In this document: in pieces, positions 23,454-33,400 of the stretch
Layout: each line of letters starts with the position of its first letter
Position numbering within the stretch: the stretch's first letter is position 1
Assembly (NCBI RefSeq): GCF_009659535.1
Contig: NZ_VJZZ01000006.1
Coordinates: 1-64,000, forward strand
Length of the DNA stretch: 64,000 nt
Direction: 5' to 3'
From: Aggregicoccus sp. 17bor-14
Lineage (GTDB): Bacteria; Myxococcota; Myxococcia; Myxococcales; Myxococcaceae
Notes under the pieces: model-generated
Told to the model about the DNA's origin: nothing
What the model saw: the letters and a program-made list of their open reading frames with translations, nothing else
Databases searched by the model: none
Position numbers and translations under genes: made by a program

Positions 23454-24704
23454 ATGCCCAGGTCCTCTGCCGAGCTCGACGTCGTGTTGTGGGGTGCCAC
23501 CGGCTTCACCGGCCAGCTCGTGGCGGAGGCGCTCGCGCGCGGCAAGCACGGCGCGCGCTGGGCGCTCGCGGGCCGCGACCGCGCGAAGCTGGAGCGGGTG
23601 CGCGAGGGGCTCTCCCGCATCGACCCCGCCTGCGCCCAGCTGCCGCTGCTCCTCGCGGACGCGCAGGACGCGGCGTCGCTCGATGCGCTCGCCTCGCGCA
23701 CGCGCGTGGTCTGCTCCACCGTGGGGCCCTACGCGCTGTACGGCAGCGCGCTGGTGGCGGCGTGCGTGCGCGCGGGCACGGACTACTGCGACCTCACCGG
23801 CGAGGTGCAGTGGATGCGGCGGATGATCGACCAGCACCACGCGGAGGCGCAGCGCACCGGCGCGCGCATCGTGCACGCGTGCGGCTTCGACTCCATCCCT
23901 TCCGTCCTGGGCACGCTGATGCTGCAGGAGCACATGCGCGCCGAGCACGGCGGCCACCTGGACGCGGTGCGCTTCTACATGGGGCGCATGCGCGGCGGCG
24001 CGAGTGGCGGCACGGTGGCGAGCATGCTCAACGCGCTCGACGAGGCCACGAAGGACCGCAGCGTGCGCCGCGTGCTGGGCAACCCCTACGGCCTGGACCC
24101 GGACCCGAAGCGCCGCGGCCCCGACGGCAGCGACCAGCTCGGCGTGCGCTACAGCGAGGAGCTGGGCAGCTGGACGGGCCCCTTCGTGATGGCGAGCGTG
24201 AACACCCGTGGCGTGCGCCGCACGAACGCGCTGCTCGGCTTTCCCTGGGGCGAGGGCTTCCGCTACTCGGAGGTGCAGGCCTTCGGGCCGGGGCCGCGGG
24301 GCCTCGCGCGCGCGAGCGCGATGTCCGCGGGCCTCGGCGCCTTCGTGGGCGCGGTGTCGGTGAAGCCCCTGCGCAAGCTCGTGCAGAAGCGGCTGCCCGC
24401 GGCGGGGCAGGGGCCCAGCCCCGAGCAGCGCGAGCGCGGCTTCTTCGAGGCGCACCTGCGCGGTGAGGGGCGCTCGGCGCGCACCGGCGAGCAGGTGCGG
24501 CTCGCGGGAAAGGTCGCGAGCCGCGGGGACCCCGGCTACGCAGCCACCGCGGTGATGCTCTCCGAGAGCGCGCTCTGCCTCGCGCAGGACGCGCTGCCCG
24601 CCGCGGGCGGCGTGCACACCGTGGGCACGGCCCTGGGGATGACGCTGGTGGAGCGGCTGCGGCGCGCGGGCATGACCTTCAGCGTGGAGACGCTCCCTGG
24701 CTAG
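23454..24704 (+). CDS. Saccharopine-dehydrogenase-like / trans-acting enoyl reductase family protein
   Basis: The 416-residue protein has an N-terminal Rossmann domain with VLWGATGFTGQLVAEAL (GxxGxxG) and AGRDRAKLE, then VCSTVGPYALYGSALV, DYCDLTGEV and HACGFDSIPSVLG. All are typical of the saccharopine dehydrogenase NADP-binding family branch that includes the mycobacterial enoyl reductase acting in trans with polyketide synthases. Substrate is unknown. ATG at 23454 was chosen over longer in-frame extensions that run into the divergent sugE. The peptidase gene follows after 9 bp, probably in one operon. Confidence 0.85.
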   Translation: MPRSSAELDVVLWGATGFTGQLVAEALARGKHGARWALAGRDRAKLERVREGLSRIDPACAQLPLLLADAQDAASLDALASRTRVVCSTVGPYALYGSALVAACVRAGTDYCDLTGEVQWMRRMIDQHHAEAQRTGARIVHACGFDSIPSVLGTLMLQEHMRAEHGGHLDAVRFYMGRMRGGASGGTVASMLNALDEATKDRSVRRVLGNPYGLDPDPKRRGPDGSDQLGVRYSEELGSWTGPFVMASVNTRGVRRTNALLGFPWGEGFRYSEVQAFGPGPRGLARASAMSAGLGAFVGAVSVKPLRKLVQKRLPAAGQGPSPEQRERGFFEAHLRGEGRSARTGEQVRLAGKVASRGDPGYAATAVMLSESALCLAQDALPAAGGVHTVGTALGMTLVERLRRAGMTFSVETLPG

Positions 24705-24713
24705 AGTCGGGCG

Positions 24714-26888
24714 ATGACCCGCCTCGTCCTCGCTGCCGCCGTGCTCCTGGGGCTCCCCGCTCTCGCCCAGCCGCAGGGCGCTCCGACCTCCTTCCTGCGC
24801 GAGCTCACCGAGACCCGCCGCTACACGGCCGGCCGGCCCATTGCGTCCACGCCCACGCCGGACGGCGGCACCGTGCTCTTCCTGCGCAGCAGCCCCACCT
24901 CCAGCGCGCTCTCGCTCTGGGCCTTCGACGTGGCGAGCGGACAGGCGAGGGAGCTGCTCACCCCGGAAGGCGTGCTGGGCGGCGTGGGCGAGACCCTCAG
25001 CCGCGAGGAGGCGGCGCGGCGCGAGCGGATGCGGGTGGGCGCGCGCGGCTTCACCACCTTCGCGCTCTCGAAGGACGGGCGGCGCGTGCTGCTCACGCTC
25101 TCCGGGCGCCTCTTCCTGCTCGAGCGCGCGAGCGGGCAGGTGCGCGAGCTGAAGGCGGCGGCCGGCGGCATCGACCCGCGCCTCTCCGCGGACGGCGAGC
25201 ACGTGGCCTACGTGCGCGGGAGCGACCTGTACCAGCTGGACCTGCGCACCGGGCGCGAGCACCGGGTGAGCCGCGGGGGCACGCCCGAGCGCACGCACGG
25301 GCTCGCGGAGTTCGTGGCGATGGAGGAGATGGGGCGCTTCACCGGCTACTGGTGGAGCCCGGACGCGCGCCAGCTCGCCTTCACCGAGAGCGACACGCGC
25401 GGCGTGGAGAAGCTCGCGCTCGCGGACCCCGCCCACCCCGAGCGCGCCCCGGAGCGCGTGCCCTACCCGCGGCCCGGCACGCCCAACGCGCGGGTGCGCC
25501 TCTTCGTCGCGCAGGCCACCGGCGGAAGCCCGCGCGAGGTGCGCTGGGACCTGGAGCGCTACCCCTACCTCGCCACGGTGCGCTGGCCCGAGCGGGGGCC
25601 GCTCACGCTGCTGGTGCAGAACCGCGCCCAGACGGAGGAGCTGCTGCTCGCGGCGGACCCGCGCACCGGCGCGACGCGCACGCTGCTCACCGAGAGGGAC
25701 CCGGCCTGGGTGAACCTGGACCAGGACTTCCCCCTCTGGCGCGAGGACGGCACGGGCTTCCTCTGGCAGACCGAGCGCAACGGCGACACGGAGCTGGAGC
25801 TGCGCAGTGCGGACGGGCGGCTCCTGCGCTCGCGGGTGGCGCCGGGGGCGGGCTTTCGCGCGCTGGTGCGCTACGTGGAGGCGGAGGACACGCTGTACTT
25901 CCTCGGCGGCCCCAACCCCACCGAGCGCTACCTCTGGCGCAGCGTGCGGGGCGGGGCGCCCGAGCGCGTGAGCCAGGAGACGCCCGCGCTCGAGAGCGCC
26001 ACCGTCACGCCGGACGGACGGGTGGTGGTGCTCACGAGCGAGAGCCCCACGCACCTGCGCCGCACGCGGGTGCTGCGCGCGGACGGCACGACTTCAGGCG
26101 AGCTGCCCTCGGTGGCGAAGGAGCCGCCCTTCACGCCGCGCCTCGAGGTGCGGCAGGTGGGCAAGGCGGGGTACTGGACCTCGCTCGTGCGCCCGCGCGC
26201 GGCGAAGCCCGGCGTGAAGCTGCCGGTCATCGTGCGCATCTACGGCGCCGCGCACCCGCTCGTGCAGCAGGGGATGACCTTGCACCTCGACTCGCAGTGG
26301 ATGGCGGACCAGGGCTACCTCGTCGTCAGCATCGACGGGCGGGGCACGTGGTTTCGCGGCCGCGCGTGGGAGCGCGCGCTGAAGTACGACTTCGTGGGCC
26401 GGCTGGACGAGCAGGTGGAGGCGCTGCGCGCGCTCGCCGCGCAGGTACCGGAGCTGGACCTCGCGCGCGTGGGCATCGAGGGCTGGAGCAACGGCGGCTA
26501 CATGGCCGCGATGGCGGTGCTCGAGCGCCCGGACGTCTTCCGCGCCGCGGTGGCGGGCGCGCCGGTGGTGGACTGGCGCGACTACGACTCGCACCTCACC
26601 GAGCGTTTCCTCGGGCTGCCGCAGGAGCACCCCGAGGCCTACGCGCGCAACTCGCTGCTCCCCGCGGCGAGCGCCCCCGGCCCCATGGGCAAGCTGCTGC
26701 TCATCCACGGCACCGCGGACGACAACGTCTTCCTCGGCCACACGCTGCGGCTGTGCGACGCGCTCTTGCGCGCGGGCAAGCCCTTCTCGCTGCTCACGCT
26801 CTCGGGCTCCACGCACATGCCCGTGGACCCGCTCTCGGTGGAGCGGCGCTGGGAGCGCACGATGCGCCACTTCCACGAGAGCCTGTAG
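24714..26888 (+). CDS. Secreted S9-family prolyl oligopeptidase, dipeptidyl-peptidase IV type
   Basis: The 724-residue product has a signal peptide (VLAAAVLLGLPALAQ). The N-terminal beta-propeller carries the DPP-IV double-glutamate loop (EFVAMEEMGRFTGYWWSPD). The alpha/beta-hydrolase domain has the triad Ser592 in GWSNGGY, Asp near 669 in GTADDNV and His701 in GSTHMPV. DPP-IV enzymes cleave X-Pro or X-Ala dipeptides from peptide N-termini, here in the periplasm or outside. The nucleophile motif has Asn where Tyr is usual (GWSYGGY); other family members vary here. It shares an operon with the upstream reductase by spacing only. Confidence 0.9.
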   Translation: MTRLVLAAAVLLGLPALAQPQGAPTSFLRELTETRRYTAGRPIASTPTPDGGTVLFLRSSPTSSALSLWAFDVASGQARELLTPEGVLGGVGETLSREEAARRERMRVGARGFTTFALSKDGRRVLLTLSGRLFLLERASGQVRELKAAAGGIDPRLSADGEHVAYVRGSDLYQLDLRTGREHRVSRGGTPERTHGLAEFVAMEEMGRFTGYWWSPDARQLAFTESDTRGVEKLALADPAHPERAPERVPYPRPGTPNARVRLFVAQATGGSPREVRWDLERYPYLATVRWPERGPLTLLVQNRAQTEELLLAADPRTGATRTLLTERDPAWVNLDQDFPLWREDGTGFLWQTERNGDTELELRSADGRLLRSRVAPGAGFRALVRYVEAEDTLYFLGGPNPTERYLWRSVRGGAPERVSQETPALESATVTPDGRVVVLTSESPTHLRRTRVLRADGTTSGELPSVAKEPPFTPRLEVRQVGKAGYWTSLVRPRAAKPGVKLPVIVRIYGAAHPLVQQGMTLHLDSQWMADQGYLVVSIDGRGTWFRGRAWERALKYDFVGRLDEQVEALRALAAQVPELDLARVGIEGWSNGGYMAAMAVLERPDVFRAAVAGAPVVDWRDYDSHLTERFLGLPQEHPEAYARNSLLPAASAPGPMGKLLLIHGTADDNVFLGHTLRLCDALLRAGKPFSLLTLSGSTHMPVDPLSVERRWERTMRHFHESL

Positions 26889-26985
26889 GCGCCCGGCGGG
26901 GGCCCATTCGCGGCCCGCACCCCGAGGCTGCTAGTGTCGCGCGCTCGACATTGGCAGCCGGCCCCCGAGGGCCGACGGGGACAGC

Positions 26986-28545
26986 ATGCATCACGGGGTG
27001 AATCGAAGCGGTGGGTGGAGCCTTCCTGCGGCGCTGGGTGCCGCGCTCCTCCTGGCAGTGGGCTGTGGCGCGGAGGGCGAGGCGGGCGCGCCGGGCACTC
27101 CTGGAGCGCCGGGCGCACCGGGGGCCACGGGCTCGCCGGGGGCCACGGGCGCGCCGGGCCCTGCGGGTCCTTCCGGCGCACCGGTGGTGACGCTCAACTC
27201 CTCCGAGCCCGCAGGGGCGCACTGCACCTTCGGCGGCACGAAGCTGGAGTTCGGACCGGACATCGACGGGGACATGCAGCTGGACCCCGGTGAGATCAAC
27301 CCAGCCCTCACCCAGTACCTCTGCCACGGCGAGCCGGGCTTCGCCTGCTGGGACCTCAACACGAACCACGCCTGTGACGTGGGCAGCGAGGACAAGGACG
27401 CGGACGGCAGCTGCACCGTGGCGGACTGCCTCGCGCCCAACGTGACCCAGTACATCCGCAACGGGACCGTCCAGCAGGCGGACTCGAGCTTCAACGTGAG
27501 CGGCTCAGGTGCCGTGGGTGGCACCTTCACGGCGGGCGATCGCGTCCGGGTGCAGACGAACAACGACGGGCTCTACAACGCGACGACGCTGCTCCAGCTG
27601 CGCGCGCCCTCGCAGCCCGGCTACCCGATCACCGACGTGCTGCGCGTGGACAACGCGAGCGGCCTCGCCGCAATCGGCCAGCTGGGCATCGGCTTCATCC
27701 CTGCCTCGGGCGATGGCACGCGGATGATGTGGCACCCCTTCAAGGCCGCGTTCCGCGCCGGCGGCGTGGACGGCAACCTCGGGCACTGGGACGACGCGAA
27801 CGTGGGCTTCTACTCGTGGGCGGGCGGCTTCAACACGCGGGCCTCGGCGAACTACAGCCTCGCCTTCGGCTACTACAACCTGGCCTCCGGCGCCTATGCG
27901 ACGGCCCTGGGCTACAACACCACGGCCAGCGGCATGGGCTCGGCGGCGCTCGGCTACCGTGTGACGGCAGACGGTGCCTACGGCGTCGCGCTCGGCAACC
28001 GCGTGAGCACCAACGGGTTCGACGGCGCCTTCGCCTGGGGCGACGGGTCCACCACGACCGTGCCCTCGAACCTGGTGACGGCGAGCAACCAGTTCGCCAT
28101 CCGCGCGGCGGGCGGCGTGCGGCTCTTCACCAACTCGGGCCTCACCACGGGCGTCAGCCTGAACCCCGGCGGCTCCTCGTGGAACGTGCTCTCCGACCGC
28201 AATGCGAAGACGGCCTTCCAGCCGGTGGACGGTGAGCAGGTGCTCGCGAAGCTCTCGAAGATTCCGCTGCAGACCTGGGTCTACAAGGCCGAGGAGCAGC
28301 AGCCGCGGCACGTGGGCCCGATGGCGCAGGACTTCCACGCGGCCTTCGGCCTCGGCCTGAACGACCGCACCATCAACAGCCTGGACATCGACGGCATCAA
28401 CATGGTCGCCATCCAGGCGCTGGAGAAGCGCACCGAGGAGCTGCAGGCGAGCACCCGCCAGGTGCAGACGCTTCAGCAGGAGGTGGAGCTGCTCAAGCGC
28501 CAGCTGGGCCGCATCGAGCAGGAGCTCGCGCGCCAGAAGCGCTAG
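26986..28545 (+). CDS. Collagen-like lipoprotein with YadA-type head repeats and C-terminal S74 peptidase/chaperone domain
   Basis: The 519-residue product starts with a lipobox (LLLAVGCGAE) and about 12 Gly-X-Y triplets (residues 27-64). A DUF7151-like unit follows (AGAHCTFGGTKLEF...YLCHG), then YadA-head-like repeats (SLAFGYYNLASGAYATALGY). An S74 domain follows, with the Ser-Lys dyad in VLSDRNAKTAF and the downstream VGPMAQDF. The end is a long coiled coil (EELQASTRQVQTLQQEVELL). S74 domains trimerise phage tail fibres and then cut themselves off. The architecture suggests a trimeric surface fibre anchored by lipid. Confidence 0.88.
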   Translation: MHHGVNRSGGWSLPAALGAALLLAVGCGAEGEAGAPGTPGAPGAPGATGSPGATGAPGPAGPSGAPVVTLNSSEPAGAHCTFGGTKLEFGPDIDGDMQLDPGEINPALTQYLCHGEPGFACWDLNTNHACDVGSEDKDADGSCTVADCLAPNVTQYIRNGTVQQADSSFNVSGSGAVGGTFTAGDRVRVQTNNDGLYNATTLLQLRAPSQPGYPITDVLRVDNASGLAAIGQLGIGFIPASGDGTRMMWHPFKAAFRAGGVDGNLGHWDDANVGFYSWAGGFNTRASANYSLAFGYYNLASGAYATALGYNTTASGMGSAALGYRVTADGAYGVALGNRVSTNGFDGAFAWGDGSTTTVPSNLVTASNQFAIRAAGGVRLFTNSGLTTGVSLNPGGSSWNVLSDRNAKTAFQPVDGEQVLAKLSKIPLQTWVYKAEEQQPRHVGPMAQDFHAAFGLGLNDRTINSLDIDGINMVAIQALEKRTEELQASTRQVQTLQQEVELLKRQLGRIEQELARQKR

Positions 28546-28567
28546 AGGGCGGGCGAAAGGGGACGGC

Positions 28568-28588
28568 CCGCAGCCTGCTGCGCTGCGG
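28568..28588. terminator. Hairpin between convergent genes
   Basis: CCGCAGC and GCTGCGG form a 7-bp perfect stem with a 7-nt loop, extended by further imperfect GC pairs. It lies in the 52 bp between the S74 lipoprotein and the TPM gene, where a bidirectional terminator is expected. Confidence 0.35.
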
Positions 28589-28597
28589 CCCGGAGCT

Positions 28598-29710
28598 TCA
28601 GTAGCTGTCGCTGGAGCCGCCGCCGCCGGAGCTGCCACCGCCGCCGGGGCTGCCACCGCCACCGCCCCAGCCGCCTCCGCCGCCTCCACCCCAGCCGCCG
28701 CCTCCGCCGCCCCAGCCACCTCCGCCGCCGAAGAAGGGCGGGAAGAACATGATGCCGCGCCGGCGCCGGCGCCCGCCGCCTCCGCCGCGGAACATGTTGA
28801 AGAGGAAGAAGGCGAAGAAGGCGGCCATGAGGCAGCCCACGCCGCCGAAGCCCGTGTCGCCCGAGGGCTCGCGCGAGGTGGGGCGCGCGGGCAGGGGCGC
28901 GGCGCCCGGCAGCGGCTGGCCGGTCACGGCGATGGCCATGGCGTTGGTGCCGTCCGCCACGGCGTCGTAGTAGCGGTTCTCCTTCAGCGCGGGCTTCACG
29001 TACTTCTGCAGGATGTCGAAGGTCTGCAGGTCGGTGAGCTCACCGCCCACGCCCTTGCCCGTCTCGATGCGCACCCGGCGCTCGCGCGGCGCGATGACCA
29101 GCAGCGCGCCGTTGTCCTTGCCGGCGCTGCCGATCTTCCAGGTGTTGAAGGCCGCGTAGGCCACGTCCTCGATGGTCTCGCCGCCCAGCGTGTCCACGAC
29201 GAAGACGGCGACCTTGAAGTCGCTCTGCCGGTCCAGCGCGTTGAGGCGCTGGTTCAGCGTCGCGCGCTCCTCGGCGCTCAGCACGCCGGCCGTGTCCGTG
29301 ACGTAGCCCTGCAGGGGCGGCGGGCGATAGGGGCCGCTCGAGGGGCGCGCCGCCTCGTCGTCCTGCGGAAGGGCCGCGGGGCCGCCGCGCGCGGCCGGGG
29401 TCTCGGCCGGGGGCGAGTCCGTCGCGGGCGTGGCACCCGGGCGCGCGTCGTCCTTGCGCCCGTCGTCAGGGGCCTGCTGCGCGCCACCGCTGCTGCGCGG
29501 CGAGGGCGGTGCCTCGTCGGGGCCTGCGGAGGCGGGGGGCGCTGCAGGGCTGCGCGGCGCCTGCGTCTCGGGACGCCGGGCCGGGGGCAGGGGCTGCAGC
29601 GAGGACTGGTTCTGCGCCTGCGCGCTCGCGGCGCCCAGGAGCAGCGCGCAGGAGAGGGCGGCGGCCGCCGCGGGGCGCGCGTGCCGCCGGGCTGCCGCCG
29701 CGAGGGCCAT
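28598..29710 (-). CDS. TPM-domain (YgcG-type) membrane protein with Gly-rich C-terminus
   Basis: The 370-residue product has a signal peptide, a disordered Pro/Ala/Ser-rich linker (about residues 35-130) and a TPM domain opening LQGYVTDTAGVLSAEERA (about 133-255), with DNGALLVIAPRERRVRIETG. One transmembrane helix (GCLMAAFFAFFLFNMF) follows, then a basic RRRRR cluster and a tail of mostly Gly, Trp and Ser ending SSDSY. TPM/YgcG proteins are usually paired with LemA, as here. Their role is uncertain: photosystem-repair phosphatase in plants, envelope maintenance in bacteria. ATG overlaps the lemA stop by 1 nt (TGATG). Confidence 0.88.
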   Translation of the reverse strand: MALAAAARRHARPAAAAALSCALLLGAASAQAQNQSSLQPLPPARRPETQAPRSPAAPPASAGPDEAPPSPRSSGGAQQAPDDGRKDDARPGATPATDSPPAETPAARGGPAALPQDDEAARPSSGPYRPPPLQGYVTDTAGVLSAEERATLNQRLNALDRQSDFKVAVFVVDTLGGETIEDVAYAAFNTWKIGSAGKDNGALLVIAPRERRVRIETGKGVGGELTDLQTFDILQKYVKPALKENRYYDAVADGTNAMAIAVTGQPLPGAAPLPARPTSREPSGDTGFGGVGCLMAAFFAFFLFNMFRGGGGGRRRRRGIMFFPPFFGGGGGWGGGGGGWGGGGGGGWGGGGGSPGGGGSSGGGGSSDSY

Positions 29711-30318
29711 CAGAAGTTCACCTTGGGGGCGGCCTGGGACTCGGGGCTGGCGCGGAAGTACTGGCGGGGCTTGAAGGTGCCGCCCGTGGCGCGCTTCACC
29801 ACCGCGCCGCCAATCTTGCCGAGCTCCGCGTTGTAGTCGGCGACGGCCGCGTTGTACTGCTCGCGCGAGCGCAGGATGCGGTTCTCGGTGCCCTCCAGCT
29901 GCACCTGCAGGCCGCGGAAGTTCTCGTTGCTCTTGAGCTCGGGGTACTTCTCCTGCACCACCAGCAGGCGGCTCAGCGCGCTGGTCAGCCCCTCCTGGGC
30001 CTTCTGGAACGCGGCCACCTTGGCGGGGTCCTGCAGGTCCTCGCCGCTCAGCTGGATGCTCGTCGCCTTGGCGCGCGCCTCGAGCACCCCGGTGAGGATG
30101 TCCTTCTCCGAGGCGGCCGCCGCCTTCACGGTGTTCACCAGGTTGGGGATGAGGTCCGCGCGCCGCTGCAGCTGGGCCTCGAGGTCCGCCCAGCGCTGCT
30201 CGCACACCTGGTCCTTCTCGATGAGGACGTCGTACTTCTGACAGCCGGGCAGCAGCGCCACACCGAGGGCGACCAGCACCGGCACCACCAGGGCTCTGCG
30301 AAGGGAAGAGGGGCGCAT
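29710..30318 (-). CDS. lemA: LemA family lipoprotein
   Basis: The 202-residue product has a lipobox-like LLPGCQKYD followed by the LemA helical domain: LIEKDQVCEQRWADLEAQLQ, RRADLIPNLVNTVKAAA, and YPELKSNENFRGLQVQLEG, which is almost the family consensus. LemA proteins are membrane-tethered helical bundles of unknown biochemical role. I prefer the ATG at 30318, which has GAGAG upstream, over the ATG at 30333 five codons earlier. It is the first gene of a two-gene operon with the TPM protein. Confidence 0.93.
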   Translation of the reverse strand: MRPSSLRRALVVPVLVALGVALLPGCQKYDVLIEKDQVCEQRWADLEAQLQRRADLIPNLVNTVKAAAASEKDILTGVLEARAKATSIQLSGEDLQDPAKVAAFQKAQEGLTSALSRLLVVQEKYPELKSNENFRGLQVQLEGTENRILRSREQYNAAVADYNAELGKIGGAVVKRATGGTFKPRQYFRASPESQAAPKVNF

Positions 30319-30482
30319 AGGGCTCTCGTGCATAGGAACTTCAAGGTAAGGACCGCGTGATGCAGGGACAATAAGCAGCCCGCGGCGCAGTCAAGGCGGA
30401 TGCGGCCAGGCGGCCGAGCGGCTCACACCCTGCTTTGGAGGTTGCGCCGGCGCGCCCGCTCCTGCAGAGAGTCCGCTTCCCG

Positions 30483-33400
30483 ATGAATCAGCACCTCGCC
30501 ACCTGGCTGCGGCCGGACGCGCTGCGCGACGCCGCGGGCGCCGCCACGTACGCGCGTGGGCAGGACTACGCGGGCGAGGGCCGAGTCGCGCGGCTCGCGG
30601 TGGAGCCCTCGGGCCTGCGCGGCGAGGTGGTGGGCACGCGGCGCTACCAGGTGCACCTGGGGGCGGACGAGGAGGGGCTGCAGGGGCTGTGCGAGTGCCC
30701 CGCGGCCCAGGCCGGCGGGCTGTGCAAGCACGCGGTGGCGCTCGGGCTCGCGTGGCTCGTGCAGCTCGAGGCCCAGGCGGAGGCGCCTGCGCACGCGCCG
30801 CGCCGCCGGGGCCCCGCGCCCGAGCCCCGCCCCAGCACCGAGGAGGCGACGGAGGCGTGGCTCGCGCTGCACGGCGTGGTGCACGCGCGCGACACCAGCA
30901 TCCGGGTGCTCGCGCAGGCGCTGGGCTCGCGCGCCCTGGACCGGCTGCAGTACCTGCTGCCGCGCGCGGCCTCCGTCGCGGACGCGGCGGCGGGCCGGGT
31001 GGCGGACTTCCTCGGGCCCGTGGAGGGCGCGCTGCTCGAGCGGCTCCACGCCTGCGCCTGGGACTGGCTCGAGGAGGAGGCGGCGCGCGTGCGCCGCGGG
31101 CTGGAGGAGGAGGGGGCCCGGGGTCGCCAGGCGCCCACCGACGCGCGCCTCCTGCCCCTCGCCGAGCGGCTGCGCGAGCTGCGGGCGCGCCTGCGCGAGA
31201 GCGCGAGCCCCCGGGCGGAAGGAAGCGAGCCCGCCCAGCGGGAGTGGAACGAGCGGCCGCCGCGCTTTCGCCTGCGCGAGACGCTGTGGGCCCTCACCCC
31301 GGGGCGCACCCGGCTGCCCGTGCCGGTGGAGGTGGTGGTGCGGCTGCCCGCGCTGATGGAGGGCAGCCCCGCGCTCAGCTGCACCTGCACGCCCGGCCTG
31401 GCCCCCTCCTGCGTGCACGCGCTCAGCGCGCTCGATGCGGCGCTGCGCGACCTCGCGGAGCCGGCGCGCGCGGGGCGCAACGCGAGCCTCGCCGAGGCGC
31501 TGGTGGAGCGGCCCTGGACGCAGCTGCTGGGCGCGCTCGAGGCCGCGGCGCACGGGGCGCCCGCGCGCGCCGGCGGTGGGCACGAGGTGACGTGGCGGCT
31601 GGAGGGCTTCGAGGGCGGGGTGCCCCGGCTCGAGCCCTACCTGCACCGACCGCGCAAGGGCGGAGGCCTCTCCGCGGGAAGCCGCCTCACGGCGCGCGAC
31701 CACGACGTGGCGCTGGAGGCGGCGCGCAGCCCCCGCGAGCGCGAGGCGCTGGAGCTGCGCCTGCTGAGCCAGAGCGCGTACGGCGAGGACGAGCGGCGCA
31801 TCGTGCTGCGGCTGCTGCGCTGTCTCGCGGGCAGCCCCCGCCTCTTCCTCTCCGAGCGCCTGGAGGCGCCGCTCGAGGTGCGCGAGCTGCCGCTGGGGCT
31901 CTCCTTCGTGGACGAGGAGGGAGGCCGCCTGCGCGTCGCGCCCGCGGTGGGCGGGCAGTCGGTGGAGCTGGATGCGCTCTTGCTCGCGCGCGAGCGCGCC
32001 CCGCGCGGCTGGCCCTGGGTGCACCTGGAGCCTCAGCTCCCGCGCCTGACGCTCATCCAGGCCGCTCCCGCCGCGGGCAGCGTGCTGGAGGCCTTGCGCG
32101 ACTACGGCGCGCGCCTGCCGGCCGAGGCGCTGCGCCCGGTGCTCGACCGGCTGGAGGCGCTGGAGAGCGCGTTTCCGCTCGCCCTGCCGCAGGCGCTGGA
32201 GGGCCGCAGCGTGCCGCCCGCCGGCACGCAGGTGGTGCGGCTGCAGCCCACGGGCGCGGGCGGCCTCACCGGCGTGCTGCGCGTGGAGCCCCTGCCCGAG
32301 GCGCCTCTTTTCCCTCCCGGCGAGGGCGCGGTGCAGGTGCGCGCCACGCGCGAGGGCGAGCGGCTCGTCACCCGCAGAGACCTGGAGGCCGAGCGCGCGG
32401 AGGCGCACGCGCTGTGCGCGCGGCTGGGGGTGAAGGTGGAGGGGGCGGACTGGGCGCTGCTCTTCGAGGACCCCACCGAGGCGCTCTCCGTGCTCGAGCG
32501 GCTGCAGGGGCTCTTGTCCCCCACCTTGCGCGTGGAGTGGCCCGAGGAGGAGCTGCGGGTGGTGGCGGCTCCTTCGTGGGCGAGCCTCAAGGTGGAGGTG
32601 CGCAAGCAGCGCGACTGGTTCGGCGTGGGCGGCGCGCTGGAGGTGGACGGCACGAAGCTCACGCTGGAGCAGCTGCTGGAGGCGGCGCGCACGCAGGCGC
32701 ACTTCGTGCCGCTCGGAAAGGGGCGCTTCATGCGCCTCACCCAGAGCCTGCGCGAGCAGCTCGGCGCCCTCGCGGACCTCGCGCACCCGACGCGCAGCGG
32801 GCTGCAGCTTTCGGTGGCCGCAGCGCCCTTGCTCGAGGCCTTCGCGGCCGCGGGCGCGCAGGTGGCGGCGCCGCCGGACTGGCGCAAGCTCAGCGAGCGC
32901 ATCGCGCGCTCGCGCACGCTCGAGGTGCCCGTGCCCGAGGGGCTGCGGGCGGAGCTGCGCGACTACCAGCGCGAGGGCTTCGTGTGGATGGCGCGGCTCA
33001 CCGAGTGGGGCGCGGGCGCGGCGCTCGCGGACGACATGGGCCTGGGCAAGACGCTGCAGGCGCTCGCGCTGCTCTTGCACCGAGCATCCCGCGGCCCCGC
33101 GCTGGTGGTGGCGCCCACCAGCGTCTGCTTCAACTGGGAGCGCGAGGCGGCGCGCTTCGCGCCGGGCCTCACGCTGCACGCCTACCGCGAGTCCTCGCGC
33201 GGGGCGCTGCTCGTGGGCCTGGGGCCGGGGGACGTGGTGGTGGTGAGCTACGGCCTCGTGGCCAACGACGTGGCGCGGCTCGCGGGCGTGCAGTGGAGCA
33301 CGCTGGTGGTGGACGAGGCGCAGGCGATGAAGAACCCGGACACGCAGCGCGCGCGGGCGCTGCGCCAGCTGCAGGCGGACGCGCGCGTGGCGCTCACGGG

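Noticed and set aside
22176-26054. 1292-codon open frame on the minus strand
   Set aside because: It lies opposite the reductase and DPP-IV-type genes and in another frame of glycerate kinase, all well supported. Its own product is low-complexity Ala/Arg/His-rich.
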